The notes beneath the pieces are model-generated. The model did no database searches and was not told where the DNA came from. It saw only the letters and a list, made by a program, of their open reading frames with translations. 64,000 nucleotides of DNA from Serratia liquefaciens ATCC 27592 (GTDB lineage Bacteria; Pseudomonadota; Gammaproteobacteria; Enterobacterales; Enterobacteriaceae). Positions 17,385 to 25,250 of this stretch are shown in pieces (the stretch's first letter is position 1; every line of letters starts with the position of its first letter). Location of the stretch: positions 3,100,001 to 3,164,000 of the forward strand of contig NC_021741.1 of the NCBI RefSeq assembly GCF_000422085.1, given 5' to 3'. Both the position numbers and the translations under genes were made by a program.

Positions 17385-18243
17385 GACGAGGATCCATTTT
17401 ATCGCGCAGGCCATCGCCCAGCAGGTTAAAGGCCAGGCTGGCAAACAGAATAGCCCCGCCCGGTGCAGCGGCGACCCACCACTGATCAAAAATCACTTTG
17501 CTGCCCTCAGCCACCATCGAGCCCCACTCGGCGGTCGGCGGAGCCACGCCCATGCCGAGAAAGCCCAATCCCGCGGCGGAAAGAATTATCCCGCCCAAGC
17601 TCAGCGCCGCACGCACCACTGCGCTTGGCAGGCACAGGGGTAAAATATGCCCCGCCATCAGCCGCAGCCCACCGATGCCCTGCATACGCGCCGCCGCCAG
17701 ATAGTCACTGCGACGCAGCGCCAGCGTTTCCGCCCGGGCTTGTCGGGCAAAAGCCGGCCAACTGGTCAAGGCCAGCGCCAGTGCGCCGTTCATCAGCCCC
17801 GGCCCCAATACAGCGACAAAGGCCAGCGCAATCACCAGGCTGGGTAATGAGAGAAAAATATCGGTGACGCGCATCAGAATACGCTCGACCCAGCCGCCGA
17901 GATAACCGGCGCTGATGCCCACCAATAGCCCAATCGGGATGGTCAGCAGCAGGATTAACGACACCAGGATCAACGTAGGCCGTGCACCATAAATCACGCG
18001 CGACAACAGGTCGCGACCAAAGCCGTCGGTCCCCAGCCAATGCCCGGAGGACGGCGGCAACAGGCGCAGTTCGATGTGTTGCAAGTTAGGGTCGAAAGGC
18101 GCCAGCCAGGGAGCCAGCAACGCGGTCAGGATCAGCACAGCCACCAGCGTCGCCCCCAGCGTCAGCGTGGTGAGCTTGCCGCGCTGGCGGTAGCCGACCG
18201 CAGGTTCGCTCTGGGGTTCATGTTCAGAAAGATATTGGCTCAT
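17374..18243 (-). CDS. Peptide/nickel-type ABC transporter permease (DppC/NikC-like)
   Basis: The 289-residue inner-membrane protein has a cytoplasmic N-terminus, a first helix at about residues 30-50 and the HWLGTDGFGRDLLSRVIYGA segment that marks the DppC side of these importers. Five further helices follow, with the EAA-type loop around RSDYLAAARMQGIGGLRLM. The start overlaps the stop of the DppB-like gene by 4 bases (ATGA), and its own end overlaps the next ATPase by 11, so the core of the set is tightly coupled. Confidence 0.94.
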   Translation of the reverse strand: MSQYLSEHEPQSEPAVGYRQRGKLTTLTLGATLVAVLILTALLAPWLAPFDPNLQHIELRLLPPSSGHWLGTDGFGRDLLSRVIYGARPTLILVSLILLLTIPIGLLVGISAGYLGGWVERILMRVTDIFLSLPSLVIALAFVAVLGPGLMNGALALALTSWPAFARQARAETLALRRSDYLAAARMQGIGGLRLMAGHILPLCLPSAVVRAALSLGGIILSAAGLGFLGMGVAPPTAEWGSMVAEGSKVIFDQWWVAAAPGGAILFASLAFNLLGDGLRDKMDPRHGH

Positions 18244-19292
18244 CGGGTTCGCGGGTCCACTAAATAGGTCAGAGCATCGGCCAGCGCGTTCAACACCACA
18301 AAGCAGGTGCCAATCAGCAAGGTAGCGCCAAGAATGGCCGGGGTATCGGCGGCAAACAGCGCAGTGGTCAGGTAACGCCCCACGCCCGGCCAGGCAAACA
18401 CCGTTTCGGTCAGCACCGCCCCTTCCAGCAGGCTGGCATAGGACAGGGAGAGAACGGTGATCAGCGTGCCGAGCACGTTGGGAAATACGTGTCGCACCAA
18501 AATACGCGTACGGCTGGCCCCCTTGGATCGCGCCAGGGTGACGTACTCTTTATTGCACTCTTCCAGCATCGCCGCCCGCAGCAAGCGGGTGATACCCGCC
18601 ATCGACAACAGCGCCAACGCCACCACCGGTAACCACAGGTGACTGATGGCGTTGTAGAACATGTCGCGATCGCCGGACAGCCAGGTGTCGATCAGCACAA
18701 ATCCGCTGCGCGGTTCCATGCTGTAAAGGTAGATATCGTCCAACCGCCCCGGCCCCGCCGACCAGTGCAGCGTGGCGTAAAACAGCAGCAGCCCCAACAG
18801 ACTGAGCCAGAAAATCGGCACCGAATAGCCGATCAGCGACAGCAGGCGCGCGGCGTTATCCAGCCAACTGCCCGGTTTTATCACCGCCAAAAACGCCAGC
18901 GTAATGCCGCCGAACGCACCGAGGATAATGGCGCAGGTCGCCAGTTCCACCGTGGCCGGGAAGGTACGCAACAGATCGCTCAGCACCGGCTGCGCGGTAA
19001 TGCGCGATATCCCCATATCCCCGTGCGCCAGGTGCACCAGATAGCGCCAGAACTGCACCGGCAACGGCTGATCCAGCCCCAGGTCGTGACGGACCTGTGC
19101 GTAGGTGGCCTCGCTGGCATGATCGCCAGCGATCTGCAACGTAGGATCGATCGGCGCCAGATGCGAGAGCATAAAGGTGAACAGCAGTAGCCCAAGCAGC
19201 GTCAGCGCCAATGACAGCAAGCCGGTAAGCAGCCGGCGTCCCCAACGCCAACTGTGCCGGGCGAACCCGGCGGAAGCGGTACGGCTTATCAT
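18240..19292 (-). CDS. Peptide/nickel-type ABC transporter permease (DppB/NikB-like)
   Basis: The 350-residue inner-membrane protein has a first helix at about residues 20-45 (LLSLALTLLGLLLFTFML), the DPTLQIAGDHASE / LGLDQPLPVQFWRYL periplasmic signature of DppB-type subunits and five further helices. The EAA loop is KEYVTLARSKGASRTRILVRHVFPN, and the C-terminal TETVFAWPGVGRYL is conserved. The ATG at 19292 overlaps the stop of the upstream binding-protein gene (TAATG). Confidence 0.94.
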   Translation of the reverse strand: MISRTASAGFARHSWRWGRRLLTGLLSLALTLLGLLLFTFMLSHLAPIDPTLQIAGDHASEATYAQVRHDLGLDQPLPVQFWRYLVHLAHGDMGISRITAQPVLSDLLRTFPATVELATCAIILGAFGGITLAFLAVIKPGSWLDNAARLLSLIGYSVPIFWLSLLGLLLFYATLHWSAGPGRLDDIYLYSMEPRSGFVLIDTWLSGDRDMFYNAISHLWLPVVALALLSMAGITRLLRAAMLEECNKEYVTLARSKGASRTRILVRHVFPNVLGTLITVLSLSYASLLEGAVLTETVFAWPGVGRYLTTALFAADTPAILGATLLIGTCFVVLNALADALTYLVDPRTR

Positions 19293-20860
19293 TACTTGCT
19301 GACCTTGCTGTAGAACACCATGTCAGGGTTGATGCCCTGCTCGTAACCTTTCAGGTTGTCACGCACCGCAATCAGGCTGCGAGCCTGCAGGCCGATGACA
19401 AACGGCGAACTCTGCTGCACGGCTTGCTGTAGCTGTTGATAATCCGCAACCCGTTTGGCGGTGTCGTTTTCCGCCGTGGCTGCCAGCGTCAGCTTGCTTA
19501 GCGCAGGGATCTGCCAGTTGGCGCGCCAGGCCAGCGTTTTGCTGCCGTCTTCCGGGTTATAGGCAAAGGCGGCGGCGTTGGTGTTCGGATCAAAATAATC
19601 CGGCCCCCAGGAGGTCAGGGTCGCGTCATAGTTCAGGGATTTCACCTTGGTGGAAACCTGCGCGCTGAGGCCCGGCACCAGTTCCACCTTCACCCCCCCC
19701 TGGGCAAAGCTGGCTTGCAAGGCCTGCGCGATATCCAGGTACGGCGGCTGATTGTTGACGTCCAGCTTGAAGCTGACGTTGGTCAGGCCAGCCTTCGCCA
19801 GGATCTCTTTAGCCTTTTGCGGGTTAAAACTGTATGGGCGATCTTTCAGCGCGCCCAGATAACCTTCCGGCAGAAACGCCTGATGGGTCTGGAACTGGCC
19901 CTTCAGCAGATCGTCAGCAATGCCTTTATAGTCGAACAACCAACGCGCGGCTTCCCAGAACGCCGGATTGCCCAGCGCCGGTGACGCCTTGGCGTTGAAC
20001 TGCAGGAAATAAAGTGAGGCGTAAGGGATGGCCAACGGCTTGACGCCCGGCTTGCCTTTCAGCGCCGCCATCTGATCTGCACCCAGATTACGCGCGATAT
20101 CGGCGTCGCCCTGTTCGATCAGCAACCGACGCGCCGCCGGATCCGGCACGTTTTTGATCAGGATAGTCTTCAACGTCGGGGCGCCTTCCGGCGAACTCGG
20201 GTTGGCGTCGAGCACTACAACTTCGTGCGGTACGTAGGTGCGAATTTTATACGGGCCGCTGCCGGCGGAATGGCTGTTCAGCCATTGGTGACCCAGGTCA
20301 TCCCCCTGCTGGTGCGACAAGGCTTCTTTGGCATCGACAATAGAAGATACCGGCGCCGAAAGCAGGCTAAGCACAAAGGCCGGGCTGACGTTTTCGCTCC
20401 AGCTTATTTTGACCCGTTGATCATCCACCTTGGTCAGGTGCTGGTCGACGTTCTTGGCGTCCCAGCCCAACTGGGTGAGGATAAACGAGGGTTCCAGATT
20501 CAGTTTCACTACCCGCGACAGTGAGAAAATCACGTCTTCCGGGCGCAGCGGATTGCCGCTGGAAAATTTGGCATCCGGCCGCAGAGTGAAGGTCAGGCTG
20601 CGGTTATCGCTGCCCGCCTGCCATTCGCTGGCCAGCGTCGGTTTGAGTTCGATAGGATTTTTGGGATCGGACTGGATCAGCCGCTGGTAGAGGCTGTTGA
20701 ATGACTGCACCGTGGTTAACTCAAAACCCTGGGCCGGATCAAAACTGACCACGTCATCGATGGACTGGGCAATCACCAACGTGTTTGCCGGGGTTGCTGC
20801 CTGTGCGTTGAAACTGGCCGCCACGGCCAAAAACACCAAAGAGGGAACGAACGCTTTCAT
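19292..20860 (-). CDS. Peptide/nickel-type ABC transporter substrate-binding protein, copy 2 (SBP_bac_5)
   Basis: The 522-residue precursor has a signal peptide MKAFVPSLVFLAVAASFNAQA cleaved before ATP. The ATG at 20860 has GGAG about 8 bases upstream (the codon before it is TTG and is not needed). Family features include SFDPAQGFEL, SGNPLRPEDVIFSL, HSAGSGPYKI and DYFDPNTNAAAFAYN. It is the first gene of the six-gene minus-strand transporter set and is clearly homologous to copy 1 at the far end. A presumed promoter region above it contains a CTATAGA/TCTATAG inverted repeat at 20943-20969. Confidence 0.9.
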   Translation of the reverse strand: MKAFVPSLVFLAVAASFNAQAATPANTLVIAQSIDDVVSFDPAQGFELTTVQSFNSLYQRLIQSDPKNPIELKPTLASEWQAGSDNRSLTFTLRPDAKFSSGNPLRPEDVIFSLSRVVKLNLEPSFILTQLGWDAKNVDQHLTKVDDQRVKISWSENVSPAFVLSLLSAPVSSIVDAKEALSHQQGDDLGHQWLNSHSAGSGPYKIRTYVPHEVVVLDANPSSPEGAPTLKTILIKNVPDPAARRLLIEQGDADIARNLGADQMAALKGKPGVKPLAIPYASLYFLQFNAKASPALGNPAFWEAARWLFDYKGIADDLLKGQFQTHQAFLPEGYLGALKDRPYSFNPQKAKEILAKAGLTNVSFKLDVNNQPPYLDIAQALQASFAQGGVKVELVPGLSAQVSTKVKSLNYDATLTSWGPDYFDPNTNAAAFAYNPEDGSKTLAWRANWQIPALSKLTLAATAENDTAKRVADYQQLQQAVQQSSPFVIGLQARSLIAVRDNLKGYEQGINPDMVFYSKVSK

Positions 20861-20897
20861 CAAAACTCTCCAAGCGGATGGAATTTATAGTAATTTC

Positions 20898-20969
20898 GCG
20901 AGTGTATGTGAGAGCTCTCGGCAGGCGAAGGTACTTAAATAACTATAGATATTCTTTTTCTGTCTATAG
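20898..20969 (-). promoter_or_regulatory. Probable promoter/operator of the two-receptor ABC importer
   Basis: On the minus strand TACACT (20901-20906) could be a -10 box; the 9-mer containing it (GCGAGTGTA on the plus strand) begins 38 bases from the start codon. The identical 9-mer at 15783-15791 begins the same 38 bases from the copy-1 binding-protein start. Further up, CTATAGA (20943-20949) and TCTATAG (20963-20969) form a 7-bp inverted repeat with a 13-base gap. Assignment is by inspection only. Confidence 0.45.
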
Positions 20970-21005
20970 CTGAGATTTTGATTATTAAGCAGGCGAGGTT
21001 CTGCG

Positions 21006-21266
21006 ATGTGTGGCGCAATCACCGTGTTCAATCCTGAACACACCCTCTATTTTTATGGCGTGAATCTGCACGCGCAAGGGCTGATATCTACACCCCTTCC
21101 CGCCATACTGATCGGTAACGTCCTAAACAATCGGCTACTCGAGCTTTATACCCGCCATGCGTCATTCACCGTGGTGCCCGGCACCATGAATTGCATAACG
21201 GATTTCATCGCCCTGAGAGAATACATACTTCGCCCTAGAAATATTCAGCGTCAAATCCCTACGTGA
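21006..21266 (+). CDS. Hypothetical small protein (86 aa)
   Basis: The frame encodes 86 residues from an ATG with GAGG about 8 bases upstream. I do not recognise the product: it has no signal peptide, no clear membrane helix and no motif beyond a start MCGAITVFN that superficially recalls class-II amidotransferases but lacks the rest of such a domain. It lies between the ABC importer promoter and cbl and reads divergently from the importer. It may be a real accessory gene or a chance frame. Confidence 0.3.
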   Translation: MCGAITVFNPEHTLYFYGVNLHAQGLISTPLPAILIGNVLNNRLLELYTRHASFTVVPGTMNCITDFIALREYILRPRNIQRQIPT

Positions 21267-21271
21267 TAGGG

Positions 21272-21505
21272 ATGTGTACAAATAACGTTCAAAAAGGAGA
21301 GCAACATGAAGGACAAGGCCTGAACGACCCAACGCTAACTATTCAAGAAGAAAAAGAAATTGCGATCGAAATTTTGAAACAACATCTCCACTGGCAAATG
21401 GCGAACCCTCCGTCCCCAGAAGAAATCCCCATTTTAGAACTCATTGGCCCAGTGCAAAAAAGTAAACGCCGTATGGTCAGAAAACTGTTGAGAAAACAGC
21501 TCTAG
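21272..21505 (+). CDS. Hypothetical small charged protein (77 aa), possibly disrupted at its start
   Basis: The frame (ATG at 21272) encodes a hydrophilic, probably helical peptide with IQEEKEIAIEILKQHL, PPSPEEIPILELIG and a basic tail KRRMVRKLLRKQL. The strongest ribosome site nearby (AAAGGAGAG, about 21293-21300) precedes an ATG at 21306 that runs only five codons in another frame before a stop. One lost base between the two would join them into a protein of about 65 residues. I cannot name a family. The stop lies just before a hairpin shared with cbl. Confidence 0.4.
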   Translation: MCTNNVQKGEQHEGQGLNDPTLTIQEEKEIAIEILKQHLHWQMANPPSPEEIPILELIGPVQKSKRRMVRKLLRKQL

Positions 21506-21516
21506 CATCGTCAAAT

Positions 21517-21535
21517 GCCGGGCAGCAAGCCCGGC
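21517..21535. terminator. Hairpin between the small ORF and cbl
   Basis: GCCGGGC (21517-21523) pairs with GCCCGGC (21529-21535) around AGCAA. It lies beyond the cbl stop (minus strand) and the small plus-strand ORF. There is no long T-run on either side, so strength is uncertain. Confidence 0.5.
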
Positions 21536-21555
21536 CCGTTATTGTCACATGCCGA

Positions 21556-22509
21556 TCAAATCTGGTAATCGATCACCGTTTCCAGCTGTGAAGAGAACAC
21601 CTTGTCTTTGATTTCCGTCAGTGACAGCGTCGGGTTGCACAGCTGGATAAACTGCCAGGCATAGTTACGTTGTAACTGACTGCGTTTCAAACCTAACCAC
21701 ACGGTATTGGGCTCGAACAGGTGCTCGGCGTTAAGGCTGACCAGCCCATGATCGCGCTCTTTCTCATATGACATGTCTGCCAGTACGCCGACCCCCAACC
21801 CCAGCTCGACATAGGTTTTTATTACGTCGGAATCCTGAGCGCTTAGGGCAATGTCCGGCGTCAGCCCGGCGGCTTTGAAGGCGCTATCCAGCCGCGAGCG
21901 ACCGGTAATGCCCTGGCGATAGGTTATCAACGGTAAGGTACTGAGCATTTCCAGCGTCACCTGCGGTTGCCGGGTCAGTTCGTGCCCTTCCGGTACCAGG
22001 ATGGTGTGATGCCAGCGGTAGTAAGGGAACGCCGCAAGAGATTCATCACTCATCAGCCGTTCACTGGCAATGCCGATATCGGCTTCGCCCGAGGCCAGCA
22101 TCGCGACGATTTCTTCGGGACTGCCCTGATTCAGCACCACCCTTACCCGCGGGTACAGCGCACGAAACTCCTTGATGACACCCGGTAGGCTGTAACGCGC
22201 CTGCGTATGGGTGGTCGCAATATGCAGTTGGCCGGTGTCGTTGCTGCTGAACACATCCGCCAGTCGGCGGATATTATTGGCATCATTCAGGATGCGTTCC
22301 GCCACCACCAGCAGCTCTTTACCCGGTTCGGTCATGCCCAATAAACGCTTGCCGCGGCGGATAAATATCTCAATGCCCAGTTCTTCTTCCAGTTCCCGAA
22401 TATGACGACTGACCCCAGACTGCGAGGTAAATAAAGTATTGGCCACCTCGGTCAGGTTGTAGTTGCAACGCGCCGATTCCCGAATAATTTTTAATTGTTG
22501 AAAGTTCAT
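21556..22509 (-). CDS. cbl: LysR-type regulator Cbl (CysB-like, sulfur/sulfonate control)
   Basis: The 317-residue product has a LysR helix-turn-helix in residues 1-60 (MNFQQLKIIRESARCNYNLT, TLFTSQSGVSRHIRELE). Its effector domain is typical of the CysB/Cbl pair (ATTHTQARYSLPGVIKEF, PLITYRQGITGRSRLDSAF, SAQDSDVIKTYVELGLGVG) and it ends in IDYQI, as E. coli Cbl does. Cbl activates genes for use of sulfonates and taurine when cysteine and sulfate are scarce. Start 22509 has AGGGGGAG just upstream; the longer frame to 22572 adds unrelated residues. Its usual E. coli neighbour nac is absent, and no ssu or tau genes lie in the window. Confidence 0.92.
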   Translation of the reverse strand: MNFQQLKIIRESARCNYNLTEVANTLFTSQSGVSRHIRELEEELGIEIFIRRGKRLLGMTEPGKELLVVAERILNDANNIRRLADVFSSNDTGQLHIATTHTQARYSLPGVIKEFRALYPRVRVVLNQGSPEEIVAMLASGEADIGIASERLMSDESLAAFPYYRWHHTILVPEGHELTRQPQVTLEMLSTLPLITYRQGITGRSRLDSAFKAAGLTPDIALSAQDSDVIKTYVELGLGVGVLADMSYEKERDHGLVSLNAEHLFEPNTVWLGLKRSQLQRNYAWQFIQLCNPTLSLTEIKDKVFSSQLETVIDYQI

Positions 22510-22764
22510 CCACTCCCCCTGACGAGCAATATTGTTAACACCAGTGATACGGAGTCTGGCGGGAGGGGACAAATAAGAAATAACCTTTAGTTATGCATTT
22601 TCATGCTAAGTGAATTTTTCACCATTGCAAATTTGCTGTTTTTTAATCTTAAATTATCGAATGGCTTTAAAATTAATAACATAGATATCCACTTTAAAAA
22701 TGTGGATTAAATGCTTATGCAAAATAAAGTTATTAAATATAGGCATTAGATATATAAACAAAAA

Positions 22765-22784
22765 AGGCTCAGCAAGCTGAGCCT
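22765..22784 (-). terminator. Rho-independent terminator of chaC
   Basis: AGGCTCAGC-AA-GCTGAGCCT is a perfect 9-bp stem. Read on the minus strand it is followed by TTTTTTGTTT, and it lies 25 bases past the chaC stop. Confidence 0.9.
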
Positions 22785-22808
22785 ATCGAAAGCGTCATAT
22801 GAGCGGGA

Positions 22809-23504
22809 TCAGGCAGTTGCCTCTCCGCCGATAGGGCCGGAGGTATTTTGCTGCAGCCATTGCTGCACGTAGCTGACCAAATCGCCAATGCAGTCATCCT
22901 GCATACCGTGGTTTTTCAGCTCGTTATCCAGCGAGAACAGGTACTGGGCGTTAGTTCCCAGCGGGCCGCTGGCACTGGCGATCAGGGGTGCTATCACCTG
23001 ATGGCTGGTATCTTCTTCAAACAGCGGGTGCTGTGGGTTCATGACAAACACCAGCGCGGTCACCACTTCGCCATCTGCCAAGGTGAGATCGCACCAGGTC
23101 GGCAAATAACAGCCGGTGACCATTTCGCGTTTCCACAGCAGTTCCAGCTCTTCGCGCAGTTTGGCTTCCGGCAGGCGAAACGCCAGACCAGTGGTATGGC
23201 CGCCCTCTTTTAACGCCAGCATCCGCCCCGGCTGGTGCAGGGTGCCGCGCCCGGCGGTAAGCCGCAAACAGAAGGCGCGGTGCCAGCCTTGCAGCGTGGC
23301 CGGCCGCACCTCTTCGGATTCAAACACCGGGTTCCACATCAGTGAACCGTAGCCGAAGACCCACACCGGGCTATTATCCGGCCGACGGGATAAAGTACAA
23401 TCCAACGAGGCCGCCCGCTGCTCTGATGTCAGTAACAGCGACTCCTCAATGGTGCCGAATGCAGTTTTGCAATCCGCATTTTGCAGAAAATCTCGCGTTA
23501 ACAC
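22809..23504 (-). CDS. chaC: Glutathione-specific gamma-glutamylcyclotransferase ChaC
   Basis: The 231-residue protein (GTG at 23504, GGGAGG 8 bases upstream; same length as E. coli ChaC) has the gamma-glutamylcyclotransferase core: VWVFGYGSLMWNP forming the substrate-binding loop, FCLRLTAGRGTLHQPGRML, and Glu residues in the LFEEDTSHQ segment that would include the catalytic acid. ChaC enzymes split cytosolic glutathione to 5-oxoproline and Cys-Gly. An in-frame GTG at 23549 is possible but would add a segment with no E. coli counterpart. It follows chaB on the same strand with a gap of about 255 bases, so it may have its own promoter. Confidence 0.93.
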   Translation of the reverse strand: MLTRDFLQNADCKTAFGTIEESLLLTSEQRAASLDCTLSRRPDNSPVWVFGYGSLMWNPVFESEEVRPATLQGWHRAFCLRLTAGRGTLHQPGRMLALKEGGHTTGLAFRLPEAKLREELELLWKREMVTGCYLPTWCDLTLADGEVVTALVFVMNPQHPLFEEDTSHQVIAPLIASASGPLGTNAQYLFSLDNELKNHGMQDDCIGDLVSYVQQWLQQNTSGPIGGEATA

Positions 23505-23744
23505 CTTAACAACCTCCCGGGAATAGGATTGCCCATACTCCCTCGCCACTGTTCAATCTTATTTATTAAGTGCGGAATTATATTAATACAATAATCTTCC
23601 CGCGATAATAATGACCTTATTCTTTTCTCAGTGAGCAATCAAGTTTCAAAAGAGCTTTAAAGTGAAAAAGTATTTGTACTCAGCAGCAATAATATTAATT
23701 GCCCGCGTAATAGGTTCGGATTTCATGATTTACCGGCGCACAAA

Positions 23745-23760
23745 GGCGCCGGGGAGCGCC
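23745..23760 (-). terminator. Hairpin after chaB
   Basis: GGCGC (23745-23749) pairs with GCGCC (23756-23760) directly after the chaB stop, and the minus-strand transcript continues CCTTTGTG. It is a short stem, so probably a partial terminator or attenuator ahead of chaC. Confidence 0.45.
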
Positions 23761-23988
23761 TTACTTTTTGTGCCAGCGGTCGTCATCACCTTTGCGGTAG
23801 TTTTGCTTCACCGCCGCCCAGGCTACCTTGTGGGCGGTTTCCTCTCGGCTATCGTCGCCGCGCCGGTCATCCGGATCGCTATATTGATCCCAGGCGCGGT
23901 TAAAAGCTTCCTTATAGATCTCTTGCGCATGGGCCGGCAACACGTGTTTGACGTTGTCCGGCAAGGCATTTGTGCTGTTGTAGGGCAT
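23761..23988 (-). CDS. chaB: Cation transport regulator ChaB
   Basis: The 75-residue protein matches E. coli ChaB closely (DNVKHVLPAHAQEIYKEAFN, REETAHKVAWAAVK, KGDDDRWHKK). ChaB is a small cytoplasmic protein thought to regulate the ChaA antiporter; its biochemical role is not settled. The ATG at 23988 has GGGAGG at an ideal distance; an ATG directly before it at 23991 is too close to the ribosome site. In E. coli it sits beside chaA, but here a flavoprotein gene separates them. Confidence 0.95.
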   Translation of the reverse strand: MPYNSTNALPDNVKHVLPAHAQEIYKEAFNRAWDQYSDPDDRRGDDSREETAHKVAWAAVKQNYRKGDDDRWHKK

Positions 23989-24052
23989 CATTTCCTCCCG
24001 CAGATATTCAGTGAACCTTAAGCTTAGATGACACCCCCGCCCGCCTCAATTA

Positions 24053-24071
24053 GCAAACAATTCTCATTATC
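24053..24071. promoter_or_regulatory. Fur box upstream of the siderophore-interacting protein gene
   Basis: The minus-strand reading GATAATGAGAATTGTTTGC matches 14 of 19 positions of the Fur consensus GATAATGATAATCATTATC. It lies 47 bases upstream of the GTG start and just before a TATACT -10-like box at 24083-24088, so Fur would block polymerase when iron is plentiful. Confidence 0.78.
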
Positions 24072-24117
24072 ACATGGCATGTTATACTCCTCGCCAAATG
24101 AACATAAGGAGAACCCC

Positions 24118-24936
24118 GTGACTACCGAAGCCCCACGCTCACGCGCACCCTACCTGATTGCTGTCAGCGCGATTCGCGATGTTACCCCGCACCTGCGCCG
24201 CATCACTTTCACCGCCCCGGACCTGCGGTATTACCCGGCAAACGCCGCCGCCGCGCATATCAAGGTTTTCCTGCCGCTCGAAGGCCAGACGCAGCCGGAT
24301 CTGCCGACGCTGACCGAAAACGGCCCACGCTGGGCGGCCGATGCGGTTCGTCCGATTGTCCGCACCTATTCGATTCGCGCAGTACGCCCGGAGCTGGCGG
24401 AAGTCGACATTGAATTCGCCATTCACGATCACAGCGGCCCGGCGGTTAACTTTGCGCGATCGGCCAAAGCAGGCGATAAAATCGGCATCAGTAACCCGGG
24501 CGGTCCTAAACCTATGCTGCCAGAGGCCGATTTCTACTGTCTGGCCGGCGATCCTTCCTCCTTGCCCGCGCTGGCGGCCTTGCTGGAAGGGTTACCAGCA
24601 CGTAGCGAAGGCCACGCCTTTATCCGCGTCGACACTGCGGCTGACGTTATCGATCTGAAAAAACCGGCAGGCTTCGAACTGAGCTGGATTATCGGCGGCA
24701 CCGAAAAAACCGCCGAGTTGGTGACGCAATTTTGCTCATTGCCGCTACCTGAGACAAAAATCCAGTATTGGCTGGCCGGGGAAGATCGTTTGGTGGTAGA
24801 CCTGCGCCGTTACCTGCGCCGCGAGCGCCAATGTGACCGTAATCAGCTTTATGCCGTACCTTACTGGCGTGAGGGGTTAAACGAAGAGGGTTATCATAAT
24901 AAACGGCATGAAATCATGGACAATATTGACGATTGA
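24118..24936 (+). CDS. Siderophore-interacting protein, FAD-dependent ferric-siderophore reductase (ViuB/YqjH family)
   Basis: The 272-residue cytoplasmic flavoprotein has an FAD-binding part (residues 10-125: DVTPHLRRITFTAPDL; the RTYSIRAVRPE motif that binds flavin; NPGGPKPML) and a SIP C-terminal domain (FYCLAGDPSSLPALAALLEGL; IQYWLAGEDRLVVDLRRYL; a C-terminal YWREGLNEEGYH). Such proteins reduce ferric iron from imported siderophores with NAD(P)H. The start is the GTG at 24118, preceded by AAGGAG; the longer frame would overlap its own promoter. A Fur box upstream and a perfect terminator downstream make it a single-gene iron-regulated unit set between chaB and chaA. Confidence 0.93.
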   Translation: MTTEAPRSRAPYLIAVSAIRDVTPHLRRITFTAPDLRYYPANAAAAHIKVFLPLEGQTQPDLPTLTENGPRWAADAVRPIVRTYSIRAVRPELAEVDIEFAIHDHSGPAVNFARSAKAGDKIGISNPGGPKPMLPEADFYCLAGDPSSLPALAALLEGLPARSEGHAFIRVDTAADVIDLKKPAGFELSWIIGGTEKTAELVTQFCSLPLPETKIQYWLAGEDRLVVDLRRYLRRERQCDRNQLYAVPYWREGLNEEGYHNKRHEIMDNIDD

Positions 24937-25039
24937 CTGTGATTTTCCCCTTTATTAATCAAGCAGCGCAGCTATAAACTGCAATTTATGTGCCGTTAAT
25001 GAAGAAAACTCATCTCACTACGTAAAAGTAAGTAAATAA

Positions 25040-25063
25040 AACCGCATCCAATGCGGTTTTTTT
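25040..25063 (+). terminator. Rho-independent terminator of the SIP gene
   Basis: AACCGCAT-CCA-ATGCGGTT followed by a T-run. It lies about 100 bases after the stop. Confidence 0.9.
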
Positions 25064-25250
25064 GTTAACCTAGTCACAGAAAGCAAGCTTTTGCTTTTAC
25101 AAGTAAAACAACATCACATCATTCCCCGGCACAAGCCTGCGGGTGTATCCTATTATTATTAAATATAAATACATTCTGGATGCGCATAATTGCCCTTAAC
25201 GGCAGTCAGCGATGACGGGACCACGCTGTTTGAGAAGGAGTACCATCGAA

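Noticed and set aside
21006..21266. MCGAIT start as a class-II glutamine amidotransferase
   Set aside because: Only the first few residues match; the frame is 86 codons and lacks the rest of the domain.
23662..24021. A 119-codon plus-strand frame between chaC and the SIP gene
   Set aside because: It runs antisense through chaB, which is a clear match to the known protein.
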